Positions 40,528 through 49,360 of a DNA stretch of 64,000 nucleotides are shown piece by piece. Location: NCBI RefSeq assembly GCF_000430825.1, contig NZ_AUMT01000005.1:248001-312000 (forward strand), read 5' to 3'. The translations under genes and the position numbers were made by a program. The notes beneath the pieces are model-generated. The model saw only the letters and a list, made by a program, of their open reading frames with translations, did not search any database and was not told the origin of the DNA. The DNA comes from Chryseobacterium daeguense DSM 19388 (GTDB lineage Bacteria; Bacteroidota; Bacteroidia; Flavobacteriales; Weeksellaceae). Each line of letters opens with the position of its first letter. Position 1 is the first letter of the stretch.

Positions 40528-41329
40528 TGGTGTATGGAATTTTAATAATTAAGCGGCTGCCCGTACCCAGAACATTTTTCCATTTGTGGGCCGCGTTCAT
40601 TGATTTTATTCTGGATTCGATATTCTTTATACCCATTCCTTTTTTCACTTCATCATATTCAAAACTTTCTCCGTTGTCTGAAATGACGACTGCAAGATTG
40701 TTTTTGTTGTCTTTAATATAAATCCAGACCCTCGATGCTTCCGAATGTTTGAGAACATTGGTGGTAAACTCCTGAATAATCCTGTACAGCTGTACTTCTA
40801 TGAAAATATCCTTTTTCTGGAATTTCGGGCTTACATTGAGTGAAATATTTACCCTTCCTGACAAGTTGGCGATCAGCTCTTCAATATATAAAACCAAACC
40901 CACCGACTCCAGATTTACCGGGTACAGGGAATGGGAAATACTTCTGGCAGAATCAATAAGGGAAGACATCTGCGTGGAAATATTTTTCTTGATGATCTCG
41001 TCGCCTTTTGTATCCAGGTTGTTGAGCCATAGAGAAAGGATATTCAGCCGGTTTCCGATATCATCATGAATCATGACGGCAATTCTCTTTCTTTCAGCTT
41101 CCTGAGCTTTAATATTTTCTAAAACCAATCTTTTCTGATGTAAAACTTCCGCTTCATGCTGGGCATTCTTTTCTTTTATAATTCTCTGAATAAAACTTCT
41201 ATACGCCAGCAAAATAAAGGATACGATGATCACCAGAACAACAATCAGCGTAACGAAAAAATTGATATTTAAGGTTATTTCTTTAATTTTAAAAAGCTGT
41301 AAATAATTGATAAATAAAGGAATGTACAC
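40496..41329 (-). CDS. HisKA_3-type sensor histidine kinase
   Basis: 277 aa with one N-terminal membrane segment (V-T-L-I-V-V-L-V-I-I-V-S-F-I-L-L-A-Y), a coiled linker, the phosphoacceptor H-box E-R-K-R-I-A-V-M-I-H-D-D-I-G-N-R-L-N and an ATPase domain with E-F-T-T-N-V-L-K-H-S, V-V-I-S-D-N-G-E and G-M-G-I-K-N-I-E-S-R. It has no sensor domain of its own; the neighbouring membrane protein may sense. The only long start is GTG at 41329, giving a 55-bp overlap with the upstream gene; a non-canonical start further in is possible. Confidence 0.9.
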   Translation of the reverse strand: MYIPLFINYLQLFKIKEITLNINFFVTLIVVLVIIVSFILLAYRSFIQRIIKEKNAQHEAEVLHQKRLVLENIKAQEAERKRIAVMIHDDIGNRLNILSLWLNNLDTKGDEIIKKNISTQMSSLIDSARSISHSLYPVNLESVGLVLYIEELIANLSGRVNISLNVSPKFQKKDIFIEVQLYRIIQEFTTNVLKHSEASRVWIYIKDNKNNLAVVISDNGESFEYDEVKKGMGIKNIESRIKSMNAAHKWKNVLGTGSRLIIKIPYTNELANQNSIN

Positions 41330-41889
41330 AATACATTATTCATGCTCCAGATAAGATAAACCTCATCACTCGATAAGGATTTCAGCTGCCGGAGCATGAA
41401 AAATATAAATACCGAAACGGCATAATACAGGAATATAAATGCATCTGCAATGATAAACCTGTCATTATCAGTCTTACTTTTTCTGATCTCCATCAGAAGG
41501 GAATATCCTGTAAAACAGATTACTACAATATTAGAGATCACTTTTTTAAAATCATTGACCTCTGGATTATTTATAAAAAAGAAACAGCCCATCAGTACAA
41601 AAATCGGGATATACCAAAGTTTTGAAAGATTGGATTTCCTTATAAACAGGCTTCCCAAGAGGAAAAGCTCCCCCGAGACATAGAGAGGATACAGAAAGTC
41701 TATGTTCTTCATTTTCAAAACATAGATAGAAACTTTAATAGCAGCTTCTATGAAAAAAAGAAAAATGATATAATAAACATACCATTTTTCCATATTTTTT
41801 AGCTGTTTCCATTTTATAAGTCCGATAAGCGCACAGATAAAAAGGAAACCGTTATTCAAATAAAGTATTACTTTAAAAGCATCCTCCAT
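41275..41889 (-). CDS. Multispan membrane protein of the kinase operon
   Basis: 204 aa, about six or seven hydrophobic segments, short loops, no known domain. It starts 18 nt after the 251-aa gene and overlaps the kinase gene, so it belongs to the same operon. A plausible role is a membrane sensor for the kinase, which lacks an input domain. This is inference from context. Confidence 0.7.
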   Translation of the reverse strand: MEDAFKVILYLNNGFLFICALIGLIKWKQLKNMEKWYVYYIIFLFFIEAAIKVSIYVLKMKNIDFLYPLYVSGELFLLGSLFIRKSNLSKLWYIPIFVLMGCFFFINNPEVNDFKKVISNIVVICFTGYSLLMEIRKSKTDNDRFIIADAFIFLYYAVSVFIFFMLRQLKSLSSDEVYLIWSMNNVLCTFLYLSIIYSFLKLKK

Positions 41890-41907
41890 TTAATGATTAT
41901 TTAAATT

Positions 41908-42663
41908 TTAGATATTACAAATTGGCGGGCAAGGCTGTGACCAGTCGTAAGTATTTGAGATGGTCTGAATACTTCCTGTATTTTCAAGGTCAGCATAGAA
42001 AGATATGAAGATCAGGGTAGGAAGCATTCTTTGATAAATATCAGAAAATTTTAACCCGAATGAACATACAATATGTGTAAGCCCCGGTTTTGAAGGAATA
42101 AGGTCTTGTGAAGGCACAAAAAACTGTCTGAAGATTCTTGCTCCGTTAAATTCATCACATTCTTTGTAAAACCAAACCATTGCCTGGCTTCTCCAAGACT
42201 CAATAGCTTCCAGGGCTTTGTCCTGCTCCATCATGGGCTGGTTGGCAATCGGGAAATACATATTGGAATTATCATCAATTTTGGTAAGTTGTCTGGACAG
42301 GACAGCATTTTTCACCAAAACGTATTGCTCTGTCTCTACTAATCTAAGATCAGTTTCCAATTCGCTGAGAGTTGCGTAGCTGTACTCATTCATAGGGATT
42401 TTCTGCCCATTGCTATCAAGAGGAGCCAGAATGATGATCAGCTGATCGTCATAGACACCCATTTCTACACAAAATTTGTTGTATTGATTTTTCCCTTTTA
42501 TCCAATCCAGCTGGTCTGCAGTAAGATTAAAAACGTAGTTTGTAGGGATAAGATTCTGGATTGTCGAATAGCTTCCACAGCTCATAGACCATCCTTCGAT
42601 TGCAACGTCGTATTCCTCTCTGTTGAATATTGTTCTCATATTTTCACGGTATTTTAGTCGCAT
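41908..42663 (-). CDS. Unknown 251-aa protein of the kinase operon
   Basis: No family recognised. No signal peptide or membrane span. Starts at the ATG at 42663 (M-R-L-K-Y-R); an ATG at 42639 is also possible. It has four cysteines, two of them in the C-terminal Q-P-C-P-P-I-C-N-I. It is 56 bp downstream of the M15-like peptidase gene and 18 bp upstream of the membrane protein gene. Confidence 0.6.
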   Translation of the reverse strand: MRLKYRENMRTIFNREEYDVAIEGWSMSCGSYSTIQNLIPTNYVFNLTADQLDWIKGKNQYNKFCVEMGVYDDQLIIILAPLDSNGQKIPMNEYSYATLSELETDLRLVETEQYVLVKNAVLSRQLTKIDDNSNMYFPIANQPMMEQDKALEAIESWRSQAMVWFYKECDEFNGARIFRQFFVPSQDLIPSKPGLTHIVCSFGLKFSDIYQRMLPTLIFISFYADLENTGSIQTISNTYDWSQPCPPICNI

Positions 42664-42719
42664 AAAATTATATAAACTAAACTACCTGTGCAAGTATCTC
42701 ACGGATTATTGAAAATTTG

Positions 42720-43340
42720 TTAATAATTCCTTACCGTGATATGATAGCAGCTCTGCTGTTTTTCTTTGATATAGTAAATTCTGCCGGCGTTATGGTAATA
42801 TTTCAGGACTTTTTCCAGGGCTGCTTCCATTTTGGGATTGTACTTGAGAACATCGTTGAAGCGTACATAAGAAATATCGAAAGAGTTGCCGTAATTGTGT
42901 GAACTGACCCCTAAAGACGCATTGGAATTCATTTTTCTTAATCTGCACTGGTCTTCCAGCGTTCTTGTAATGGATGAAACCGTAAATGTGTGTCCTTTCG
43001 TCTCCTTGCTGAAACGTGCGCCTATTCTTTCCAGCATCAGTTTTCCTTTGGAAACCATCCATGCTCTGCTGTAGTCCAGCTTTTGAACTTTGTAGCCTTT
43101 CCCTGTTTTTTTAATTTTATGGAATTTTCCGCTGTTGATATATTTCTGAACAGTTTTAGAATCTTTCAAAATTTTCACCCCGAAACTCCTGGAAGCATCC
43201 AGATGCGGCTTGTAAAGTGCAGTGGGCTCTACCTTCAAAACTTCTGTAAGATCATAGCAGGGAAATACCTTTTTTGCCGCCTGAGAATAATGAGAACAAT
43301 ATAAAAATGACACAAAAATCACACACAAGCACTTTTTCAT
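42720..43340 (-). CDS. Secreted M15-like (DUF5715) peptidase
   Basis: 206 aa, signal peptide to H-Y-S-Q-A. The catalytic part shows S-S-H-N-Y-G-N-S-F-D-I-S-Y (zinc His and Asp) and, near the end, C-Y-H-I-T-V (third ligand). This is the H-x6-D ... H pattern of LAS/M15 D-Ala-D-Ala metallopeptidases. It probably cuts peptidoglycan peptides in the periplasm. It is the first gene of the operon that ends with the two-component system. Confidence 0.78.
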   Translation of the reverse strand: MKKCLCVIFVSFLYCSHYSQAAKKVFPCYDLTEVLKVEPTALYKPHLDASRSFGVKILKDSKTVQKYINSGKFHKIKKTGKGYKVQKLDYSRAWMVSKGKLMLERIGARFSKETKGHTFTVSSITRTLEDQCRLRKMNSNASLGVSSHNYGNSFDISYVRFNDVLKYNPKMEAALEKVLKYYHNAGRIYYIKEKQQSCYHITVRNY

Positions 43341-43523
43341 TGACCGGGATTTTAATTTATAAACTAAAAATAAAGATTTATGTTATTAAAATCAATAATA
43401 ATACCAGTATGTGTGAATTTTTTCATTAATTAAATTCAAATTAAAATTAACGAATTCACAATTATCCATCGTAGTCTATATAAATATTTTAATATTTATC
43501 TTTTTAGTTTAAGATTTTAATAT

Positions 43524-43531
43524 TAAATTTG
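43524..43531 (+). promoter_or_regulatory. -7 box of aqpZ
   Basis: TAAATTTG, 23 nt before the ATG at 43555. The upstream position has TTT rather than TTG. Confidence 0.5.
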
Positions 43532-43554
43532 GTTTGCATTTTAAAATAAACAAC

Positions 43555-44289
43555 ATGATAAAAAAACTTTTTGCTGAATTTTTCGGCACATTTTGGCTTG
43601 TTTTCGGCGGTTGCGGAAGTGCTATCTTCGCTTCTCAGATCGCTCCCGCTTCCAATGGACAATTAGGGATTCTCCTGATAGGCGTTGCATTGGCATTCGG
43701 TCTTACGGTACTTACCATGGCGTACGCTGTGGGGCACATTTCCGGTGGACATTTTAATCCTGCAGTGTCTTTCGGGCTTTTAGCTGGCGGCAGATTCCCT
43801 GCTAAAGATCTTGTTCCTTACATTGTAGCTCAGTGTGTAGGCGCCATTGCTGCTGCTGCAGCCTTGTATATGATTCTGAGTGGTTCCGGAGCACCAGATT
43901 TCTCAGGACCCGGCGCTTTTGCCACCAATTTTTATGGTGATGCCGTCTACTTTGGAAAAGGATATTCTCTTGGTGCAGCATTTTTAGCTGAATTTCTTTT
44001 AACCGCTTTCTTCCTGATCATCATCATGGGTGCAACGGATAAATATGCCAACGGAAAATTTGCAGGTATAGCAATTGGTCTGGCTTTGACGTTAATTCAC
44101 CTTATTTCAATCCCAATCACCAATACATCCGTGAATCCTGCAAGATCACTTTCTCAGGCTATTTTCGTTGGAGGTAATGCCATGAGCCAGCTTTGGCTGT
44201 TCTGGGCAGCACCTATTCTTGGAGGTGTTGTAGGAGGCTTGATTTACAAGTTCCTGCTTCAAAGAGATTCTGATGTTGTTGCTGAATAA
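43555..44289 (+). CDS. aqpZ: Aquaporin Z-type water channel
   Basis: 244 aa from the ATG at 43555; a TTG 21 nt upstream is rejected because homology begins [12 protein letters not shown]. Six spans. Two NPA boxes: N68-P-A70 and N194-P-A196. The selectivity filter has His182 (T-L-I-H-L-I-S-I-P) and Arg197, the pattern of water-specific AqpZ rather than GlpF. Confidence 0.96.
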   Translation: MIKKLFAEFFGTFWLVFGGCGSAIFASQIAPASNGQLGILLIGVALAFGLTVLTMAYAVGHISGGHFNPAVSFGLLAGGRFPAKDLVPYIVAQCVGAIAAAAALYMILSGSGAPDFSGPGAFATNFYGDAVYFGKGYSLGAAFLAEFLLTAFFLIIIMGATDKYANGKFAGIAIGLALTLIHLISIPITNTSVNPARSLSQAIFVGGNAMSQLWLFWAAPILGGVVGGLIYKFLLQRDSDVVAE

Positions 44290-44346
44290 GCTTTTTGACA
44301 AATATAAAAAAATTTAAATCCTGTCGTTTTGATGGGATTTTTTTGT

Positions 44347-44892
44347 TTATCTGATCTTCTTAATATCAAAAGGATTTTTAAAAATCAGTTCTTCATGTTT
44401 TCCTTTGATCTCCATTTTCCGCTGTAATAAATTCACAGCCATTTTTCTTATGAAAAGATCCTTGTCATTCAGCTTCCAGTAATTGTCTTCATGAACACGT
44501 TTTGGCTTCCTGATAAGATAAAACTCTGTTTCCCAGGAATCAACATTATGATAAAATTCAATAATCCCGCAATGCTCCGGTACTACATGATGTTCCACCA
44601 TTCCCATCGGAAGTAAAAAACTGAATGCATTGCAGACATAATCTCCACAGGAAATTTTGTCGTGCTTTAAAAATTTTTCGCCGGTAGTAGAGTTAGTATA
44701 GGATTTTTTAAAGTCATTTTTAAAATCGCTTTTTGAAAGTTTAATTTCAATTTCATGGCTAAAACCATCAAAATCAATAATCAGCAAATCCGCCTCCCAA
44801 TCTGCCTGAAAGTGATTGGTTAAAACGATTTCCTTCTCAAAATCGCACTGAGAATGGATGAATGCATGAACTAATTCTTCTATTTTTAACAT
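44347..44892 (-). CDS. MmcB-like putative PD-(D/E)XK nuclease
   Basis: 181 aa soluble protein. The core reads W-E-A-D-L-L-I-I then H-E-I-E-I-K-L-S-K-S-D-F, matching the D-x(n)-E-x-K catalytic pattern of the restriction-endonuclease fold and the MmcB DNA-repair family. The rest is basic (K-N-P-F-D-I-K-K-I-R tail). It could act in DNA repair; a phage-borne relative is also possible. No methylase or helicase partner is adjacent. Confidence 0.6.
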   Translation of the reverse strand: MLKIEELVHAFIHSQCDFEKEIVLTNHFQADWEADLLIIDFDGFSHEIEIKLSKSDFKNDFKKSYTNSTTGEKFLKHDKISCGDYVCNAFSFLLPMGMVEHHVVPEHCGIIEFYHNVDSWETEFYLIRKPKRVHEDNYWKLNDKDLFIRKMAVNLLQRKMEIKGKHEELIFKNPFDIKKIR

Positions 44893-45029
44893 GGTTTAAA
44901 CTGAACGTATGTAATTTTTTAACGCAGGGTTCGCAAGATTTATTTTTAAATAATTGTGGATATTTTGTCCGCAAAGGCTTTATCACTCAGCAAATGACAG
45001 CAATATTTAAAATCAACAACTCCACCATT

Positions 45030-46025
45030 CTAACTTACCAAAAGACTGCATCCCCGGATATCGGAATGGTCAATTCTTCCCAACACCTGAAATTTATCTC
45101 CAGTTATTTTTCCTAAATCCTGTGTTGCAATAAAAGAGCAGGAATGTATATTTGCAAGGTCAATAATATTAATAGCGCCTGTTCTGCCTTCCTTTTCATA
45201 ATTAAAAGGATCTTCTGCATTTCTCACCATAATTTTCATCCAGTTCGGGCATTGATATTCATTATTACCTAAAGAATAGGCCTGAGAAAGCAGTTCCGTC
45301 ATGGAATATTCTGAATAAATTTTATCAGTTTTAAAACCTTCCTGCAAAATTTTCAGCAACTCATCTTTTGTCATTTCCTCTTTTCTACCCTTCATTCCGC
45401 CGGTTTCTATTACGGTTAAATTAAAAGATTCAGAAATTAAGAAATTAAGAGATTCTACCGAGCTGTGTTCGCAGTAGTCTATAAAATCCAACAGGGCAAA
45501 AGAAACTCCGAAAAGAATGACCTTTTTATCTTTTAAAGTATTCAATAATGCCAATAAATCTGAGTGATTATAAAGGAAATATCCGTTTTCCGGCTTGGCA
45601 GATTTTTTCATTAAATAATCCACCATGTAGATGAGGGACGAATTCTGTTTTTCCAGATAGCTCGGCAAGAGTCCAAGAAAAATAAAGTCTTCCGGCTTAC
45701 CGATAAACTGTTCAAAGCTTTTATAAATACTTTCCTGATAGATATTTTCGTCTGCAATGAAATGTTTAGACAAATTCATCTGTGTGGTTCCTGAACTTTG
45801 AAAAAACAAATCAGCCGTCACATTTTTATCTAAAATCTGGTGATTCTTAAACATTTCAATTGGCAGAAACGGAATTTTTGTCAATGTGTCCACTTTTCCG
45901 GGATCAATGTTCAGATAATCGACAAAGCGCCTGTAGATCTCAACATTTTCATATTGATAACGGAAGGTTTTCAATGAAGCAGTCAAAAAGTCCTGCTCTG
46001 TCTGTATGCCGAATATATTTTCCAC
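45030..46025 (-). CDS. LuxE/acyl-protein synthetase-like ANL enzyme
   Basis: 331 aa. Resembles LuxE and related adenylate-forming enzymes: F-Q-S-S-G-T-T-Q (P-loop, near 93) and Y-S-E-Y-S-M-T-E-L-L-S-Q-A-Y (A5-like motif). The C-terminal domain of full-length ANL enzymes is absent, as in LuxE. No luxA, B, C or D are present, so bioluminescence is ruled out. Likely activates an acyl group; the partner is unknown. The start is GTG at 46025. Confidence 0.78.
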   Translation of the reverse strand: MENIFGIQTEQDFLTASLKTFRYQYENVEIYRRFVDYLNIDPGKVDTLTKIPFLPIEMFKNHQILDKNVTADLFFQSSGTTQMNLSKHFIADENIYQESIYKSFEQFIGKPEDFIFLGLLPSYLEKQNSSLIYMVDYLMKKSAKPENGYFLYNHSDLLALLNTLKDKKVILFGVSFALLDFIDYCEHSSVESLNFLISESFNLTVIETGGMKGRKEEMTKDELLKILQEGFKTDKIYSEYSMTELLSQAYSLGNNEYQCPNWMKIMVRNAEDPFNYEKEGRTGAINIIDLANIHSCSFIATQDLGKITGDKFQVLGRIDHSDIRGCSLLVS

Positions 46026-46193
46026 TTCAAAATATTTTAAATTCTTATTGTCTCATTTTAAATAAGTTAAAAAAAGAAGCAATACTTTTAAGTTTTTTTT
46101 AATAAATAAAAATGCTTTTTGGTCAGGTTATTGCAATGAAATAGGCGGAATATGGATTAAAAACAAGAGTGAATTTCGATTCATTCGCCGAAT

Positions 46194-46216
46194 TACCTCT
46201 TTATGGGGTAATTTTT
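46194..46216 (+). terminator. Hairpin with plus-strand T tract
   Basis: AATTACC / GGTAATT stem followed by TTTTTTTT on the plus strand. It overlaps the end of lpxH and faces a region with no assigned plus-strand gene. Confidence 0.45.
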
Positions 46217-46992
46217 TTTGTTTTTTCTTCAAAGACTTTCAGTTCAAAGTCATGTTCAAAAACACCATACGTGAAGTACGAAATCCAATCGCCCAAGTTG
46301 ATATATTTTGCTTTTTGCTCAAGCTCCAAAACCATCGGGAGATGGCGGTGGCCGTAGATAAAATAATCAATATTCTGGGTCTTAAGCTTTTCTTTTGAGT
46401 AAATAATCAGAAACTCTTTATCTTCTCCTAAGAATTCTTTATCCTCATCCCCGGAAATCATTTTATTTTTCTGGGACATATATAAAGCAATTTTCATTGC
46501 AATATCCGGGTGCAGCCATTTGAAAAACCATTGTGCCACCGGATTAGTAAAGACTTTTTTCATTCTTTTATATCCCTTATCACCCGGTCCCAGGCCATCA
46601 CCGTGGGCCAGTAAAAACTGCTTGCCACCCATCTCGAAATATTGCTTTTTATAGAAAACAGTACATCCTATTTCCTCTTCCAGATAATCCTTCATCCAAA
46701 GGTCATGATTTCCCACAAAAAAATAAATGTGAATACCCCGATCCTTTAATTCTGCAATTTTCCCTAAAACACGCACATATCCTTTTGGGATTACATGCTT
46801 CCACTCATGCCAGAAATCAAATAAATCCCCCATCAAAAACAAGACCTGCGCATCATGCTTGATCTCATCCATCCAATGTATAAAACGCTGTTCACGCACT
46901 TTGCTTTCCTTCTGATTAGGAGCACCAAAATGCTGATCTGAAGCGAAATACATCTTTTTACCGGGTTCTAAATTGATGGTAGTTTTTAACAC
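46201..46992 (-). CDS. lpxH: UDP-2,3-diacylglucosamine diphosphatase
   Basis: Metallophosphoesterase hydrolysing UDP-2,3-diacylglucosamine to lipid X in lipid A synthesis; 263 aa, peripheral membrane protein. Metal ligands: S-D19-Q-H21, G-D56-L-F-D-F-W, G-N95-H96-D97, A-H-G-D-G-L and G-H-R-H-L-P. Start is GTG at 46992; no ATG candidate is nearby. Follows queD by 24 nt, likely cotranscribed. Confidence 0.93.
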   Translation of the reverse strand: MLKTTINLEPGKKMYFASDQHFGAPNQKESKVREQRFIHWMDEIKHDAQVLFLMGDLFDFWHEWKHVIPKGYVRVLGKIAELKDRGIHIYFFVGNHDLWMKDYLEEEIGCTVFYKKQYFEMGGKQFLLAHGDGLGPGDKGYKRMKKVFTNPVAQWFFKWLHPDIAMKIALYMSQKNKMISGDEDKEFLGEDKEFLIIYSKEKLKTQNIDYFIYGHRHLPMVLELEQKAKYINLGDWISYFTYGVFEHDFELKVFEEKTKKITP

Positions 46993-47016
46993 CGTTTTGA
47001 GTTTTTATTGAATAAA

Positions 47017-47463
47017 TTACTGATTATCTTCTGCAAACCATTCTCCGTAGGAGTTTTCGGTTTCATGAAGTTTTAGATAGGCCAGTGAAATCCCTTCCGG
47101 AAGCCTAGATTTTATTTTTGATGCAATGGCATACAACATATTTTCGCAGGTAGGCTGAAATGTACAATAAATCACTTTATGCCCCTTCTGCTCAAGATCT
47201 TCTCCCAATTCTTTGTGTGGAGAAAGTGCATTAATCATCACTGCATGATCCCAAACATCCACAATCTCAGATTTTACAATCGTTTTAATGTCTCCAAAAT
47301 CCACCACCATCCCGTTTTTCGGGTTTTCCAAATCATTTACAGGCTTTCCTTTCACCGTTACAAACAGTTTATAGGAATGTCCATGCATATTTTTACATTT
47401 TCCATCGTAATTGTACAGCACATGTGCCGTCTCGAATGTGAAAATTTTTGTAATCCGTATCAT
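47017..47463 (-). CDS. queD: 6-carboxytetrahydropterin synthase
   Basis: Queuosine-pathway enzyme of 148 aa making 6-carboxy-tetrahydropterin from dihydroneopterin triphosphate. Zinc His in F-E-T-A-H, catalytic Cys in G-K-C-K-N-M-H-G-H-S-Y, plus D-F-G-D-I and L-H-E-T-E. A -7 box TATCTTTG ends 4 nt before the ATG, again predicting a leaderless mRNA. Operon with lpxH. Confidence 0.94.
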   Translation of the reverse strand: MIRITKIFTFETAHVLYNYDGKCKNMHGHSYKLFVTVKGKPVNDLENPKNGMVVDFGDIKTIVKSEIVDVWDHAVMINALSPHKELGEDLEQKGHKVIYCTFQPTCENMLYAIASKIKSRLPEGISLAYLKLHETENSYGEWFAEDNQ

Positions 47464-47467
47464 GGTG

Positions 47468-47475
47468 CAAAGATA
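47468..47475 (-). promoter_or_regulatory. -7 box of queD, abutting the start codon
   Basis: TATCTTTG on the minus strand, 4 nt from the ATG at 47463. No TTG seen at 19 nt. Confidence 0.55.
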
Positions 47476-47559
47476 AGGAATTGGTTTGTTTTAGTCATTT
47501 CTTTAGAGTGATGAAATTATCTATTTAAAATAATAATTAAAATGATCCGTTCACTCAGT

Positions 47560-48057
47560 ATGAAAACAATAACCTTATTAATAATGATAATCAGTTTGTC
47601 ATTATCTGCCCAACAAAGACAATTCCGGACTTATCCCGATCTTGAAAAGAAAATCGGGCAGCATTTCCCTATTGAAAATTACAAAAATGAAAACGGAAAA
47701 AAATTCACTCAGGACTATTTAAATGGAAAGCCAGCCTTAATCAATTTTTGGTCTACAACCTGCGAACCCTGCATTAAAGAGCTTCCTTATCTGAATAAAT
47801 TAAAAGAAACTTTGGGTGAAAAAGCAAACTTCATTGCCATAACCCACGATAGTAAAGATAAAGTTGAAAAATTTTTAGCAAAACGGGAATTTAATTTTCA
47901 GCATATTACCGATTCTTTACCGGAATTAAACACTTATTTTAATGTTTTACGCAATCCCATGACTTTTATTATTGATAAAAATGGGAATATTAAAGAAATC
48001 ACCGGGATTGTTGATGAAACAAAATTCGACGCAATTGTGAAAATTTTAAATAAATAG
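47560..48057 (+). CDS. TlpA-like periplasmic thiol-disulfide oxidoreductase
   Basis: 165 aa, signal peptide M-K-T-I-T-L-L-I-M-I-I-S-L-S-L-S-A-Q, then a thioredoxin-fold domain with C68-E-P-C71 (F-W-S-T-T-C-E-P-C). The conserved cis-Pro lies in R-N-P-M-T-F. I prefer the ATG at 47560 to the one at 47542, because it begins directly with the signal peptide. Probably reduces periplasmic disulfides or cytochrome c precursors. Confidence 0.85.
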   Translation: MKTITLLIMIISLSLSAQQRQFRTYPDLEKKIGQHFPIENYKNENGKKFTQDYLNGKPALINFWSTTCEPCIKELPYLNKLKETLGEKANFIAITHDSKDKVEKFLAKREFNFQHITDSLPELNTYFNVLRNPMTFIIDKNGNIKEITGIVDETKFDAIVKILNK

Positions 48058-48058
48058 A

Positions 48059-48442
48059 TTACAGTTTTTCCAGCCAGTCACTTTCCAGTCTTTTTATTTT
48101 CTGAGTTTCCTTATCAATTAAAACCCAAAGCGTTAAAGAATCTACAACAAGCTGATCATTGCAGTAAAACTCAACTTTTCTCGGCTGGCGGATTCCTTCG
48201 GGTGCTTTCGGATACGTTTTTATGGTAATAGTATCTCCCAGATATACTTGTTTTTTGTATTGAATATGATGATCCAGAAGCATCCAGATATCGTTTGGAT
48301 ATTGAGTCCTGTGTTTTACGAAATTCCAATGCTCGCCTGCAATTTCTTCTACCCAATGCACATACTGAACATTATTTACATGCTTATTCCCGTCAATATG
48401 TGCCTCCGTAACCTGTACTTTCTTTTCGTAAATCAAACTCAT
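48059..48442 (-). CDS. Acyl-CoA thioesterase, 4HBT family
   Basis: 127 aa from the ATG at 48442 (upstream frame would need TTG). Hotdog fold: I-D-G-N-K-H-V-N-N-V-Q-Y (usual D-x-x-G-H-V-N-N active region), then H-H-I-Q-Y-K-K. YbgC-like acyl-CoA thioesterase; substrate unknown. Divergent from comF; convergent with the TlpA-like gene with 1-bp gap. A -7 box TATTTTTG is at 48460-48467. Confidence 0.85.
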   Translation of the reverse strand: MSLIYEKKVQVTEAHIDGNKHVNNVQYVHWVEEIAGEHWNFVKHRTQYPNDIWMLLDHHIQYKKQVYLGDTITIKTYPKAPEGIRQPRKVEFYCNDQLVVDSLTLWVLIDKETQKIKRLESDWLEKL

Positions 48443-48472
48443 CTTCTTCAATATTTACTCAAAAATAACAAT

Positions 48473-48600
48473 TTTTGGATGGAAGATGGAAGCATGGAGA
48501 TAGAAGTTAATACTTTATGCATATTTTAACGAAATATTTTAAAAAACTTCCTGCTCCGTATTCCATCTCCCATCATTAATCTTCCATCTTCCATCCAAAA
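48473..48600. repeat. Perfect 20-bp inverted repeat between divergent promoters
   Basis: TTTTGGATGGAAGATGGAAG (48473-48492) pairs with CTTCCATCTTCCATCCAAAA (48581-48600). The 88-nt interior carries GGAGATGGAA-like repeats. It is flanked by the -7 boxes of the thioesterase and comF. Confidence 0.8.
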
Positions 48601-48629
48601 TAACTATCTTCGCTCCACAATACACACAA

Positions 48630-49283
48630 ATGATTTTAGACATTTTCTTTCCCAACCGCTGTCTCGGCTGCAACCGGATTATTGATGCGGATTTACTGGT
48701 TTGCAATCTTTGTTTTGACCATATTCACTTTACTCATTTTAATTATTTTGATGACAATCCTTTAAAAGAGAAATGTAAACTGCTTTTTCCTATTGAAAAC
48801 AGTTTTGCTTTAATGCAATTTGAAGAAGAAAATTTAAGCCGTAAAATTATTCACGAACTGAAATACAGAAGCAGGGAAAAAGTCGGGAAAATTGTGGCGG
48901 AATGGACTATCGAACAATTGGATTTCAACAATGAAAAACCCGATGTACTTGTTACCGTGCCGCTGCATCCAAAAAAGCTGAAAGAAAGAGGTTATAATCA
49001 GCTGCATTTATTTACTGAAACCCTATCTCTGTTTTACAATATCCCTTTTGACCATGATTTAATTAAAAGAAATCATTATTCAAAAGCTCAGGCTTTGAAA
49101 GACAAACAGCATCGCCTTGAAACGGAAAATACTTTTTCTGTCACCAAAAATATTTCCGGAAAACATATTCTTTTGATTGATGATGTTTTTACCACCGGAA
49201 ATACTTTAGCAACTATTGCATGGCAAATTCTGAACGCCGGAGACAACAAAGTAAGCGTTTTGGTGATGGCAGTGGACGTATAG
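48630..49283 (+). CDS. ComF-family phosphoribosyltransferase-like protein
   Basis: 217 aa. N-terminal zinc-finger cysteines C-L-G-C and C-N-L-C, then the PRTase domain with the PRPP loop I-D-D-V-F-T-T-G-N-T-L. Related to ComF/GntX; probably DNA-uptake or nucleotide-salvage linked. The -7-like box TATCTTCG at 48605 is weak. Confidence 0.87.
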   Translation: MILDIFFPNRCLGCNRIIDADLLVCNLCFDHIHFTHFNYFDDNPLKEKCKLLFPIENSFALMQFEEENLSRKIIHELKYRSREKVGKIVAEWTIEQLDFNNEKPDVLVTVPLHPKKLKERGYNQLHLFTETLSLFYNIPFDHDLIKRNHYSKAQALKDKQHRLETENTFSVTKNISGKHILLIDDVFTTGNTLATIAWQILNAGDNKVSVLVMAVDV

Positions 49284-49360
49284 AGTTATGAGTTTTTATT
49301 TCGGCATCTGATTTCTATCTTCCGGCATTCAAATCTTTTTCTTAATTTTCGGTCAAACTA

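Noticed and set aside
38357..43340. Complete type VI secretion cluster
   Set aside because: No hcp, vgrG, PAAR or tss genes are recognisable; only the phospholipase fits.
45030..46025. Bioluminescence operon
   Set aside because: Only a LuxE-like gene is present; no luxA, B, C or D.
47017..47541. preQ1 riboswitch ahead of queD
   Set aside because: The -7 box abuts the queD start codon, leaving no leader for a riboswitch.
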